64,000 nucleotides of DNA, taken from assembly GCF_028389875.1 (NCBI RefSeq), contig NC_084675.1, forward strand, positions 23,026,412 through 23,090,411. The letters run 5' to 3'. Positions 17,301-28,252 of the stretch are shown here, piece after piece (positions within the stretch are counted from its first letter, which is position 1; each line of letters begins with the position of its first letter). Both the position numbers and the translations under genes were made by a program. This stretch comes from Rhea pennata (lineage: Eukaryota; Chordata; Aves; Rheiformes; Rheidae). The notes beneath the pieces were generated by a model that was not told the DNA's origin, ran no database searches, and was given only the letters and a program-made list of their open reading frames with translations.

Positions 17301-20300
17301 TGATGGACCCCAGCTCCATTGCAGAGACTGGCCTGGAGGCCAGGGAGGGACTTAGAGCACAGTGACATTGCCTGACTGTGGGCATGGCTGCACTGGTGCA
17401 TGAGCACCTGGAACCCACGTTTGCAAAGCCGAGGCCTGTGTGGAGCCTGTGGCTGTGAGGGAACGTTAGTGACAACTCGGAGCTGGGGAGCAGAAAGGAT
17501 CGCACAAGCACTCTAGTTGCTGGGGCCCATGCAAGGCCTGCTCTGCACATCCTAGAGCAGCAGGTCAGGCAGGGCCTCTCTCGTGTGCAGACAGGGAAGA
17601 GGGCCTAAAATCAAGGTGCCCAACCAGTGAGGTACAGGCAAAACTGGGCACAGTACAGCAGAGTAGAGTGCAGAGCCCAAGCTGACAGGCAGTGCTGGTC
17701 TGAGCTGGGCACTCTCCGCTTCTGAGGTGCAGTTTTGTTATGGAAAGGATGAGAGCCTCCAACTGACTGCAGCCCTGCGCAATGTAACCTCAGGATTTGG
17801 TTATCTGTCTCTAAGATGTACTTTCTCCTTGGCAGAAACAAGAGGAGGAGATCACACAGCTGTGCAGTGACTTTGAGAGACAAGTGAAAGGTCAGGATGT
17901 GCGTGACATCCCTTGTCAGTGTGCTGGAGGAGAGCACCTCAGTGCTCTGCTGCGCTGCTGGGCTTCCTGGAGCAAAACAGAGCGTCTTGCTGAAAGGCGT
18001 CATTTTTTCCCTAATTCTTGCTCCCTTGTGCTCTGGGGCTGCCGAGCTGCGTGGCCTGCAGCGCTCTCCGAGCTGTGCTCCCAGAGTGGCTGGGACAAGG
18101 CACGAGCTTTCGCACCACTTGCAGATAGAGGCAGGGCTCTTGCTGCTGCTGCCAGGCTGTGTTGCTGAGTGCAGCTGTCTGGCAGGCACTTCTCCAGGCT
18201 GCGCTCTAGGGTGGCTGGGGGAGCCCTTGCCAGTGTCAGTCCTCGTTCTACTGTCTTCCTCATGGGGCATTTCAGGTTCTCACGGGCTGGCTTGGAGCGT
18301 TTCCAGTGCCCTGCTTCCAGGATGCTATTTCTGGGCTTTGCTCTCTGTGGCTCTGCTTGCAGGGTGGGGGTGATGGCGGTGCTGTTAATGACATCCCACC
18401 CCAGAGTGATGCTGCAGCAGCGTGTGCTGGGCTGGCACATCCTAATAGAGCTGGGGGTGCGTGTATGCAGGGTCTCCAGGCAGTTCTCACTCAGCCCCCT
18501 GTGCTCTTCTCCAGAGATTGAGGCCAAGTACAACAAGAAGATGCATATGCTGCGGGATGAGCTTGATCTACGCAGAAAGACAGAAATCCATGAGGTTGAG
18601 GAAAGGAAGAACAGCCAGATCAATGTGCTGATGAAGAACCATGAGAAGGCCTTCAGTGACATCAAGAACTACTACAATGATGTCACCCTCAATAACTTGG
18701 CGCTCATCAACACACTCAAGGTACTGCCTGCCTGCTGCCTTGGCCTCACTGTCACATCCTGCTTGGCTTGTGGAGTGTTTCCCTTCCACTGGGGGCTGGA
18801 TCCGGTAAAGTTTTCATCCAGATCTGGCCGTGGGTGGAGGTGCTGGCACTGCGTTTCTCCTGGGGGGAATTGCACACATTGCATGGGTGAAGCTCTTGTA
18901 TGGGTGCAGATGCAGCTGGCTGGGCCAGCAGTGGGAAGGATATTCTGGCAGTGTAGTGCTGAGGGGCCAGGCAGTAGCACTTGCGTGTTTCCAAGAACAG
19001 GAACAGATGGAGGAGATGAAAAAAAAAGAGAATCACTTGGAAAAGGAGATGGCAGACATGCTGCTCCAGAACAAGCAACTGACGGACCACCTGCAGCGGG
19101 CCCAGGAGCAGGTGTCTGAGCTGCAGAAGAAGGTGGCCCACTATGAGAAGGACAAGGAGGCTCTGACGGTGAGTCGCTTGTCCTGCTGAGCCTCTTTCTG
19201 TCCTTTTCCAAGCCATCCTGGCTGTTTTCTGGAGCAGAGTTGCTCAGCAGTGACCTCTGCTGCTCAGCTCAGCTGCTTGGCCAGACTGCCAAGCGAATTC
19301 CTCTGAGTCTCTTTCAACTTAGCTGGTTGTTTACATCTCACATGAGACTCCCAGGACTCTGGCTCTGGTGAGGAGAGGGGGAGGTTAGCTCCTGCTGCAG
19401 GAAGGGGGAGATGGTACCGGTGCTGCCACGCTGCTTCTCCCCAACATGTCTTCACTCCGTCACTGTCCTCCCTTGCTGGAACACACCTCACACCTTCCAG
19501 AGAAGTTTGTGCTCCTTAATTGCCCCTTCCCATCTACAGAACACAAAGGCCCATCTGAAAGTCACCCAGAAGGAACTGAAAGATCTTCAGTGGGAACATG
19601 AAGTGCTGGAACAGAGGTTCAGTAAGGTGAGAGCTGCAGGTGGGCCTAGACAGCTTCTTACCTTCCCCAAACCCTCTCTTCTTTGCAGAAGGCTGGGCAC
19701 AGTGACAGCAGAGGCTGCCCAGGCCGTGCTTAGCTAAGGGCTTTCTGAAGATCTGATGCGGAGTTGAGCATTAGCTGCTGTATACAACAAAGCTTCTTGC
19801 AGCTTTGGCATCTCCCGTGCTCACAGATAGGCCTGGCCTTGTGCTTGGCTAAACGATAGTGCACGCTCCAGTACTCCCCTCCTGGCCTGCGGATGACTGG
19901 CTGCAGCACAGGGTCAGGAGCAGAACCATGTGCACAGGCTTCTGCTACAGTAGGGAGGAGCTGGGGACAGTCCAGTGACAAATGGAGCCCCGTTCTCTGC
20001 TAGAGCTCACTCCTTTGTTCTGTCAGAGCTTGTTGGTTGCTTGCTATGCAGGGGCTGCTCAGGATGAGTTCGTCTTCAAGGCATAGTCTGTTGACAGAGT
20101 TCTCCCAGACTCAGCCTCTCCCTCCCAGCTAACCCAGATAAATCTACTGAGGCAGAATAGAGCTCATTTGCAATTCGTAAAAATCCCCAGGAATATGAAC
20201 ATTTGATCTGAGGCCTCGTTAACATTCCATCATTAAGGCAGCAACATATTCAGTGCATTCAGAAATAGGCTTTGGAGGAAAGATCCTAATTAGGACACTT

Positions 20301-23300
20301 ATTAACTAGCTGTGAGCCAGAGTCTCCTGCCAGTCCTACCAGCTGCCAGGAGGAGAGGAGAAACCCCTGTGTGCTCTGGGCTTCTCTCTCTGAGGTATAA
20401 AATAGTGCTTCAGACGGAGCCCTGTGAGGAGCTGCTGTGACCATCATGACTGGCCTGCTCATAGCTGTCCTCAGGAGCCTGCAGCACTATCAGTGTGAGA
20501 GCATATCATTTGAAAAGACTTCCCTGAGTGACTCCCAGGCAGGGAACTCATAGCTTAGCAAGCCTGTCACTGCTGCCCTGCTGCCAGAGAGGATCCAGAT
20601 GTGACCTGGATTGTTGGGCTTGTGGGCTCTGCGTGTCACTGCAGTGCTGTGCACCTAAAGTAAGGGCTGCTGGTCCTGCTGCCAGTTAGGACCACCACCG
20701 CTGGGAGGGTGGAGATGACTGCTTGCTTCCCTGCAGGGCCTCGAAGGTGAGAGAGTCTTCACAGACAGCCAAGAGTCCTTTTGGAGGAGAGGTAGCTGGG
20801 CTGGCACAGAGCCCTGAGGGAAAGAGCTTGGGTGCAGAGCAGCTGGAGTGTAGGGGATGAGAGGGGAAACTTGAACAGCAGAGCTTGCACTGGGGTGAGT
20901 TCTGCTGTTTGGGCCAGCTGATGAGTTTCTGCTGTTACAGGGCGTCCAGTGCCTGGAGAGTGAAGGAGGTAGAAGTGCAGGTGCTGAGGGGGTGCCAGCC
21001 ACAGAGGGAAGCTGCACTCTGCACCTGTGTCCCCCAGTGTGCAGGTGCCATGGACAGTGGCCTGGCTTTCAGTGGAGCAGGCAGGGCCAAGCTGCTGAAC
21101 CTGACTGCTCCCTGCCCTGGGTGGCTGCCAGCAAAGTGGTCTTGATGGCATTGTGGATGTGTGTTGTGTCTGGGAGCAGGTGCAGGCAGAGCGAGATGAG
21201 CTCTATCAGAAGTTCACCAAAGCTATTAATGAGGTGCAGCAGAAGACTGGCTTCAAGAACCTCCTCCTGGAGCGCAAGCTGAAGGGACTCTTCAACATCC
21301 TGGAGAAGAGGGAGGTGGAGCTCAACGAAGTCCTCTCGGCCTCCAACCTCGACCCGAGCGCCCTCTCCTTGGTCTCACGCAAGCTGGAGGTACTATTTGC
21401 TGTCATAGGGCCCTGCAAAAGCTGCACACACACATACACACACACACACATACAGCAGGGCTGGTTCTGTGGGGAGCAGAGGCTGCTCTGGGCCATAGCC
21501 TGGGATAAACGCAGACCTCGGAATGTGTGAGCATGGCTGCGGCCTGAGGTGCCTGCATCTGGGCTTTCAGGGTCTGTCCTAAGCCAGCCAGGTCCCCATC
21601 CTCCCCGCACTGCGGATATCTGGCTGTGAGTCCGCGGAACTGAGATGCCGCAGTGAACACCTCAGCCTGCTCCCTTGTCGGATGTGCCATATGAAGGGCA
21701 GGGCTCTGCCCATCATGTCTGTTCCCAGCGCACCCAGGACCCAGTCTGTGCATGGTGCTGGAGGGCACACTGGCTCTCCCTCGAGAGCAGAGCATGTGAG
21801 TGTAGGAGTCTGGCTCTGATCAGACTCACGTGGGGCCTGTTTCTAGGAGAATGGCCCCAGGCTGAGCAATGCTCACCAGGTCTCGGTGGAGGTGGCACTC
21901 AAACGTGGGCTGTTGGGTCAAGTTTCATAAGGTGGGTAGGCTGCGGTGAGCACTGAGCCTAGGTGCTCTGTGCACTTGCGGAGTTGCAGCTGGTGAACTT
22001 CACCAGCACTCATCTCTTGGTCTCACTGGCTACAGAGGCACTGTAGACCAGTTCCCAGAGGCTCTTCAATGTCTGGCACGCTAAAAATACTTATGCAGAA
22101 AGCCTCTGGTGTGGCAACGAAGGCTCAGAGTCCCACATTCCTGCAGCAGCAGTAACTGGAGAAGCAGCACTTGCTTCGTATCAGCTTGAGACGCAAGGGA
22201 TTTGTGTTCCATGCTTAGCTCAGCCACTGGCTCTCTGGTGCCTTCCTGCTTGTCCCACGCTGGTGCACCCGTTCCAGGTGCCCTCTGTGGTGGAGTGCCA
22301 GTGAAGCTTGTGGATATCCTTGTGCCAGGGTGCTCTGGGACAACCAGGCCAGGTAGCCCAAGGCAACCTCTTCTTAGGACAGTGCAGCGGATGTGTCACC
22401 TAGTGGGTGAGTGACAGGTGCCACAGCAGGAGATTGGAAAACACATTCCTGGGAAGGCGACAAGGCGTCAATCTTGCCCACAGCTGCTAGAGTCCCTGAA
22501 TTCTTTCGCTCAGCTGCCTCTGGCGGCTGGCGTCTTCTCAGGCAGACTCTGTCCCTGTAATTCCCCAGTGTCGCGACGTCAGGGAGGTGCTGCCGAGAGC
22601 AGGTGCTGCCATCCATCCGTCCTCCTTGAAGCCAGGCAGATGATGTAATGCAATGCTGGCACTTCTGGTGCAGGGAGGAGCATGGGGTGGAAGATGGGGC
22701 CTGCTTCTCTGGAAACTATTGGTCAGTGCCACTGTGCTCCAAGGACCCTTATTTTTAACCTGCAAGGTCCCTGTCTCTTGCCTCTGCCTGGGGCTCGCTG
22801 TCCCTGGCAGCACTTGCTCAGGGCAGGACAGGCTGATGGATGCCTCCCAGGGAGGAGGACCATGCCGTGAGCTGTGGCATGTGAGCCAGGTCACAGTGCC
22901 AGCCTGAACACTGCACTGCTCCATGAGCTTCGACTGCTCAGCTCTGTGCTGGCTGTGCTCTCAATGCCGATCCTAATGCGCTGTCTCCCTTCGCAGGACG
23001 TGCTCGATTCCAAGAACAACACCATCAAGGACCTGCAGTTTGAGCTGGCACGAGTCTGCAAGGTGAGAGAAGGGGGCTGGGGCTGCCTTGTCCTGCCAGA
23101 TCAGGGCTGGGACCTGTCCGATACTTACTGTGTTTTGGGGGAGTGAAAACAAGACCTTCTGCTCCAGGCGTTGCAGGGAGGGAAGGGAACTTGCAGCAGG
23201 TCAGCTAAGCAGCTTCATGCCCGCCTTTTTGACAGCTCAGGACACAGCCCTTGTGATCGCCCAGGCTGCAGCTCTCCCAGTTCCCCGTTTCCCCTGTGAA

Positions 23301-23580
23301 GGAGGGCCTGATCCTCCTGCCACCATGCAGGGGGCTGCAGGGGGCCTGTGCTCAGGTGGCAGTGGGGGCAAGTTGGCCTGGATCTGGGCTTTGGGGTGGC
23401 AGGCCAGAACTTGGGGCACTTCTCTTCCAGGCACACAATGACCTGCTGCAGACGTTCGAGGCCAAGCTGACAGCCTTTGGCATCCCTCTGGACAGCCTGG
23501 GCTTCAAGCCCCTGGAGATCCCTATGCTGGGGCAGACCATGGGGCAGGGCCCCGCAGGACTCGTCGCTGCGCCCACGTGA
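14307..23580 (+). CDS. GAS8: GAS8/DRC4, nexin-dynein regulatory complex subunit
   Basis: GAS8 is a coiled-coil subunit of the nexin-dynein regulatory complex in motile cilia and flagella and also binds microtubules. Eleven coding exons: 14307-14309 (ATG alone, directly before the donor), 14915-15016, 16240-16437, 16650-16856, 17836-17890, 18515-18720, 19001-19168, 19540-19626, 21180-21389, 22997-23062, 23431-23580 (TGA). Total is 483 residues against 478 in human, with no breaks. The N-terminus is basic ([14 protein letters not shown]). The body is almost continuous heptad coiled coil ([67 protein letters not shown]). The C-terminus GFKPLE...GQGPAGLV is the family ending. The single-codon first exon matches the human gene structure. 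Confidence 0.97.
20140..20340. other. AT-rich island in GAS8 intron
   Basis: Within the 1.55-kb intron 19627-21179, this stretch is clearly more AT-rich than its surroundings and contains homeodomain-type cores such as CCTAATTAGG (about 20286) and TTATTAACTAG. No gene is present. It could be a conserved non-coding element, but that needs an alignment. Confidence 0.3.
21424..21455. repeat. CA microsatellite in GAS8 intron
   Basis: A short interrupted (CA)n run (CACACACATACACACACACA) lies just after the exon ending at 21389. Confidence 0.9.
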
Positions 23581-23740
23581 CGCCAGCGAACACGTTTGTG
23601 CCTTGTCTCCGGTCAGGCTCCCCTGCACGCGTGGGAGGGCCCTGCGCTGCGAGGGGGCCCTGTGCTGGGCGGGGAGCAGGGCTGCGCTCTGCCAGTTCGT
23701 GCTCTGCACCATTAAACAGACCCCAGCAAGTCTCCTGAAG
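23581..23740 (+). terminator. GAS8: GAS8 3' UTR and poly(A) signal
   Basis: ATTAAA at 23711-23716, about 130 bp after the stop. The convergent URAH transcript ends about 390 bp further on. Confidence 0.7.
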
Positions 23741-24124
23741 GATCTAGAGGATCGTCTTTCTCCTCCTGGGGCCAGGCCTTGGCACGGGAGCTGCCCTCTC
23801 AGCAACCTTGTGCTCCTGTGTCAGGGAGACACCAGCCAGAGGTAGCTGGCAGCTGGGTCACTGGCTCAGAGCAAGCTTGACCAAGGCCAGGGCTCGTGCC
23901 AGCCCGCGGCAGAGCCGGAGGCTGCCAGCATGCAACCCACCAGGCGCTGGGTCCCTGAGCAGAGCTGGAGCGGGGCCTGCCTGGCCCAGGGCAGTCGAGC
24001 GATGCCGCTTGCCCTGTGTGGTCCTGGCTGCGCTGCTGCCTGGGCTCCCCTCCATCTCCCTCTCGAGAGAAGCCAAGCGTGTGTTAGCCTGAGGAAGGTG
24101 AGCTTGAGACTAAGTGTTGTTTGA

Positions 24125-24211
24125 AGTCTTTAATGGTGTCGGTCTCCTATGTCAGCGCCCTGTGTCCCTCCCTGGGGCTGCAGCTGCGTGGGGGAGGACC
24201 CGCCTTGCTCC
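24125..24211 (-). terminator. URAH: URAH 3' UTR and poly(A) signal
   Basis: On the minus strand ATTAAA occupies 24134-24129, about 80 bp after the URAH stop codon. Confidence 0.6.
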
Positions 24212-25139
24212 TTAACTGCCCCGGTACGTGGTATAGGAGTAAGGGCTGATCAGCAGTGGGATGTGCAGCTTCTGGGCTGGGTCAGCGATGGTGAAGACAA
24301 CCTAGGGGAGAGCAGGGAGACAGCGCATAGGATAAAGCCCGCGCCGCAGCCTTCCTCGCTGCGGAGCTGATCTCTTCTGCCAGCTCTGCAGGGCCATGGG
24401 CAGGGGGGTGGCTGCAGTGGGGAGGAGCAGTTGCTCCCTGGCACGGCTGGGCACTGGAGCCTTGGCACCCTCCCTCGTGCTTGCTCTGCTCCTCAGAGAT
24501 GCCTCTGAGGCTCCCAGAGCTGCTGCTCCGGCAGAACCTGCACCCGTCTGGCAGCGGATAAAGTGCCCCCCCACCGGCACCCGCAGCAGGGGGCCGAGGC
24601 AGCACCGTCCTGGGACGAACCTCCACGTAGGGGTAGAAGCTGTTTTGCCCCAGACCCTGCCAGTACGCCGCAGTCTCAAAGTGCAGTTTGTAGGTGCTGG
24701 CCTTGGCTTGCCCCGGAGCCAGGAGGGGCAGGCAGCGCCCGTCCTCGTCCGTCACCCTGAAAGCGGAAGGAGCAGTCCCTGAGGCAGCGGCCCTGCCGCG
24801 AGCAGCCCCCGGAGCGAAGGCTGAGCAAGCGCTGCCGCCAGCAGGCAGGATTCGTGCCGGGTGCGCGGTGGGGGGCTGAGGACCACGTGCGGCAGCCCCG
24901 GGGGCCGCAGCTGCAGGCCCTGGCCAGGCACTCCCGCAGCTCCCCCGGGGCCGGGCCAGGCGCCGGTGTCTTTTGCTGCCCGTTTTGCTGCTCTTGGTCT
25001 CGCACCTCTGCGTCAGCTCCGTCCACCGCGGCTCTGGCCCTTGGAGCTGGGCCAGGCGCAGGGCAAGGCCTGCTGCTGGCAGGCCCGTCGCGGTGTTCAG
25101 CACATGGGTGGTCACGGAGCCTTTCGGCGACTCGGACAT
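24212..25139 (-). CDS. URAH: 5-hydroxyisourate hydrolase (transthyretin-related), intact
   Basis: The family hydrolyses 5-hydroxyisourate, the product of urate oxidase, to OHCU on the path to allantoin. Three minus-strand exons: 25139-25006 (ATG at 25139-25137), 24756-24621, 24301-24212 (TAA at 24214-24212); phases fit and give 119 residues, the usual length. Visible signatures: N-terminal TTHVLNTATGLPA with the active-site His, the Arg in DEDGRC, TYKLHFET, SFYPYVEV, and the C-terminal LHIPLLISPYSYTTYRGS with the second His and the YRGS ending that separates this enzyme from transthyretin. No peroxisomal PTS2 is obvious at the N-terminus (MSESPKGS) and no PTS1 at the C-terminus, so location may be cytosolic. 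The human copy is a pseudogene; this one shows no break. It lies convergent with GAS8, as in mammals. Confidence 0.94.
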
Positions 25140-25149
25140 GCCTTAGCCT

Positions 25150-26340
25150 GGGGCGGAGGAAAAAGAGAGGCCGGGATGTGCCCCGGCAGCGCCGTCTGCT
25201 CCCCTTCTGTGCCAGGCTGTGGTGGCCAGTGCTCAGCCCCGGGGAGGCAGCAGGGAGGGGGCTGCGTCTCCTCGGCCCCCCACAGCCCCTCCTCCCCCGA
25301 CCAACGCACAGCTCACGCGATCGATCCCCGTCGCAGCGGCAGCCAGGCTCCCCCCGCACACCTCACCGATCCCCGCGGCCACGCTGCACCCGAGGGCCAG
25401 GGCGGCAGCACCCGCGTGCTCCCCGCGCCGCGGAGCTCACCACGTGAGTGCAGAGCCGCGCTCTCGCCCAGGCGGCACCGGGCACTGCTGCCGCCTCTGG
25501 TGCTGGCTCCCTGGCTGCGTGCTGGGGCTGCCGCCTCCCTGGGCTCCCGCTCAGCCCGGCATTCCCAGCTCCCGCCCGGCTCAGCCTGTCCCTCGTCCTG
25601 GGACCGCGGTGTCCAGTCCCGGAGGAAGCAGCCCTGTCCCCACTGCTGCTGTTTTCCCAGCCTGCACTGACCCGCGGTGTCACCGCGAGTCACGTGCCCG
25701 CTGCAGACGTTAACCCTGCAGGCGCTCGGGAGCTGCCGGGCCCTTCCCTCCGGGAGCCCCAGGCTGAGCTCACCGGGGCGGCTGCCCCGGAGCTGCTGCC
25801 GGCCGTTGCTGCTGCCCGGCAGGACCGGCTGCTCCTGGAGCGGGAAGGGGCCTCGCTGCCCGCCCGGCTCCGGGTGCTGGTGGCTGGCTGAGCTGAGGAC
25901 GCCGGCGAGGCGCCGGCACCGCTTACCTGCACCTCCCCTGCCCTGCTCAGACCTCAGACGGTGCCGCCACGCAGGACACCACCTCCCACCCCAGAGCTGC
26001 CGTGGGTGGGTGCCGCTAGCCTGTGCCATGGGTGCTAGTGGCCGCGGCAGAGCCGGGCGCTCCTCCCGGCACGAGGCAGGGCGGGCGTGGGCGGCTCCTG
26101 TGGGCAGCGCGCCGGGAGCCCCGCGGGGCTCGGGGGCACTGGGCCGGGAGGAGCCGCCGCAGGGAGCCCGGGGAGCCCCGAGCGGGGGCTGCGGGGAGCC
26201 GCGCTCGTCCGACCCCACTGCCTTGCAAGAGGGGGACTGGGGGGCATGGGGCCGGGGGGCGTGGGGCTGGGGGGTGTGGGGCTGGGGGGCGCGGGCGGTT
26301 AGCGCACAGTAAGGAGTAAGGGCGGGTGCAGGCGGCGGGA
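25150..26340. other. URAH upstream region, no gene recognised
   Basis: This is GC-rich sequence upstream of URAH (promoter side at 25150-25450). E-box cores CACGTG lie at 25441-25446 and 25691-25696. A short G-rich tandem (GGGGCTGGGGGGCGTG-like) lies at about 26235-26295. The open frames across it are compositionally biased and I find no recognisable domain, including no further cadherin exons downstream of the minus-strand fragment. Confidence 0.5.
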
Positions 26341-26364
26341 CGGCACCAGCGCTTCCGGGCCTCA

Positions 26365-27160
26365 CGTGCACCTGGACGACAGCAGCGGCGGTGGCCTCGA
26401 GCCCGTCTCCGCTGAGGTCGGCAGCCCGGACCTCCAGGGTGCACTCAGGGACCACCCGCAGCGAGGGGCGGCTTCGCGCGAGCCTGGGTGGCCGAGCGCC
26501 CCGCGACGGGCGAAGGTGCCTCTCCGCGGGCCACGTGGCCAGGTGGAGACAGCAAAGGGCGCGAGGAGAAGGCTCACCACTGCCTCCAGCCGCGGCGCCG
26601 CCGCGGAGATCGCCCTGGTGCTCCTGTCGATGGCGAACATACAGGGCTGTGGCCAGGCCGGCGTCTGGCGCGGGACGGAGCAGGTCAGGACGCCGTTGGC
26701 AAGGTTGTCCGTGTCGGTGGCCAGCGCCTGCATCGTGGAGGTGCCTGGGAGCAGGCGGAGCTGAGCGCGCCCTGGCCGCTGCCGCACGCCCTCCCCGCTC
26801 CTGGCACCGCTGACCTGGCACAGACCCTCCGGCACGGAGCCGCAGAAAGCCTCCTGGGCGAACGCGGGCCGGTTGTCGTTCTGGTCGGTCACTGGGATGA
26901 TGATCTCCATGGGGTCCTCCGCGGGCTGCCCGCTGACTGGCACGGCGTGGGAGAAGAGCTGCAAGGCACATGGTCAGAGCCGGGACTGGGACCAGGGCTG
27001 CATCCCACCCCGGCCCGCCCTGGCACCCAACTCACCATGTATCTGTCGATCTCCTCCCTGTCCAGCGGCTTCATCACCTCCAGCCACCCCGTCTCCCGCT
27101 CGATGGTGGATGCCCACGGGGGGAGTGTCCGCCCCCTGCCCCGAGATGCTGTAGAGCCAG
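26365..27160 (-). pseudogene. Inverted, broken classical-cadherin fragment (EC1-EC2 exons)
   Basis: Four consecutive exon-like blocks on the minus strand match the EC1-EC2 part of CDH1 and CDH3: about 27160-27036 ([10 protein letters not shown], then [20 protein letters not shown]), 26958-26815 ([32 protein letters not shown]), 26744-26578 (GTSTMQALATDTDN to FAIDRSTRAISAAAPRLEAV) and about 26440-26365 (LEVRAADLSGDGLEA). The first block has lost its 5' 30-40 bases and carries a 2-bp deletion where CDH1 has GVFTIER. The last block stops before the calcium-binding DxNDN motif. No signal peptide, later EC, membrane or cytoplasmic exons are found nearby. Splice sites of the middle blocks remain good, and the intron between the first two blocks is still alignable to that of CDH1. 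It is best read as a partial inverted duplicate that has decayed. Confidence 0.85.
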
Positions 27161-27329
27161 TGCGGAGCCCAGCCCCGAGATGCAGCTCGGGGCAAGGAGC
27201 CGGGTGCTGGGACCAGATGCGCTGTGGGGTGCTGAGAGCCCTAGCAGAGGCTGAGGACCCTAGCAGGGGTCCGCCTACCCAGCCGGGGTGCCACACCGTG
27301 GGGCCAGCCCGGCTGCCCCACCAGCCCAG

Positions 27330-27540
27330 GGCCCGTCTGCAGAGTGCCCCTCCGTGGGGTGCCCACCCACAAGTACCCATCTGCGGGTGCCCATCCGTAG
27401 GGGCACATCTCCAGGCGCCGTCCACGGAGTGCTCATCCGGGGGGTGCCCATCCACGAGTGCCTGTCTGCGGGTGTCTGTGGGTGCCCTTCGGTGGGGTGC
27501 CCGTCCGTGGGGTGCCCGTCCGTGGGCGCCCGTTGCGGCC
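27330..27540. repeat. Degenerate minisatellite upstream of CDH3
   Basis: Words of the type GGGGTGCCCATCCGTGGG recur about every 15-40 bp. It is non-coding and borders the CDH3 CpG island. Confidence 0.65.
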
Positions 27541-28252
27541 GTCGGGGCTCCGCGGGCTCAGCCGCCGCGGGGACGGCGGGCCCGAGGGCGGAGGCGGCGC
27601 CGCGGCCCGGCCGCGCTCCCCGACGGCACCGCCCGCGCCGCCGGCTCCGCTTTCCGCTTGTCGCTGCGCGGGGAGGGAAGCGGCGGCTCCGCCCCGGCCC
27701 GAGCGTAGAGCTGCGGCGGGCGGCGGCTGCGGCCCCGGGGGTCCCGCGGTCGCCGCCGCCCCGGGGAGCCGGGGCCGGGGTGATGGGGGGGGACACGACA
27801 AACCGCAGCCCTGAGAGCCCCCGGGGCTGCCCGGGACCCGCGACGGGGCGAAGGGATGCGTGGCACGGGGCGAGCCTGGCCCCGCGGATGGGGGCGCTGG
27901 GGGCACGGTGCCCCCGCGGGGGTCCCCGGGGGTACGGGGTGATGTGCGGGGGGGGGGGCGCCGGGGGCGCCAGGCGCTTTCCTGGGCTCGCGCAGATCCC
28001 GGGTCGTTGCTCGGGGGCGCGCACGGGGCGCGGGGCCGGGAGGTGCCGGGGGCTCCGCTCCGCGGTGCCGAGCGGGTCCCCAGCGGCGCTCGGAGGCGCC
28101 CGGCGGGTAGCGGGGCCTCCCGGGGGGGCGGACCGGGGCGGGCGGCGGGGCGGGCCGGGGCGGTACCTGCCCGGCCGCCGCCTCACCTGGAGCGGCGCGT
28201 TGAAGGCGGCGGCGGGCGCGGCGCTGCAGCGAGCGGCGGCGGCGGCGGGGCC
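27540..28252 (+). promoter_or_regulatory. CDH3: CpG-island promoter of CDH3
   Basis: About 700 bp of very dense CpG runs up to the ATG at 28253, with several GC boxes (about 28130-28165) and CACCTGGAGCGG (about 28185), an E-box of the kind bound by Snail/ZEB. No TATA is seen. The inverted cadherin fragment points away on the other side. Confidence 0.6.

Noticed and set aside
25448-25891. Plus-strand frame ending LLLEREGASLPARLRVLVAG, considered as a lost cadherin or other exon
   Set aside because: No match to any cadherin block and no splice partner of fitting phase.
26365-27160. Reading the inverted cadherin piece as CDH15
   Set aside because: Sequence and intron match CDH1/CDH3 far better, and CDH15 is not expected beside URAH.
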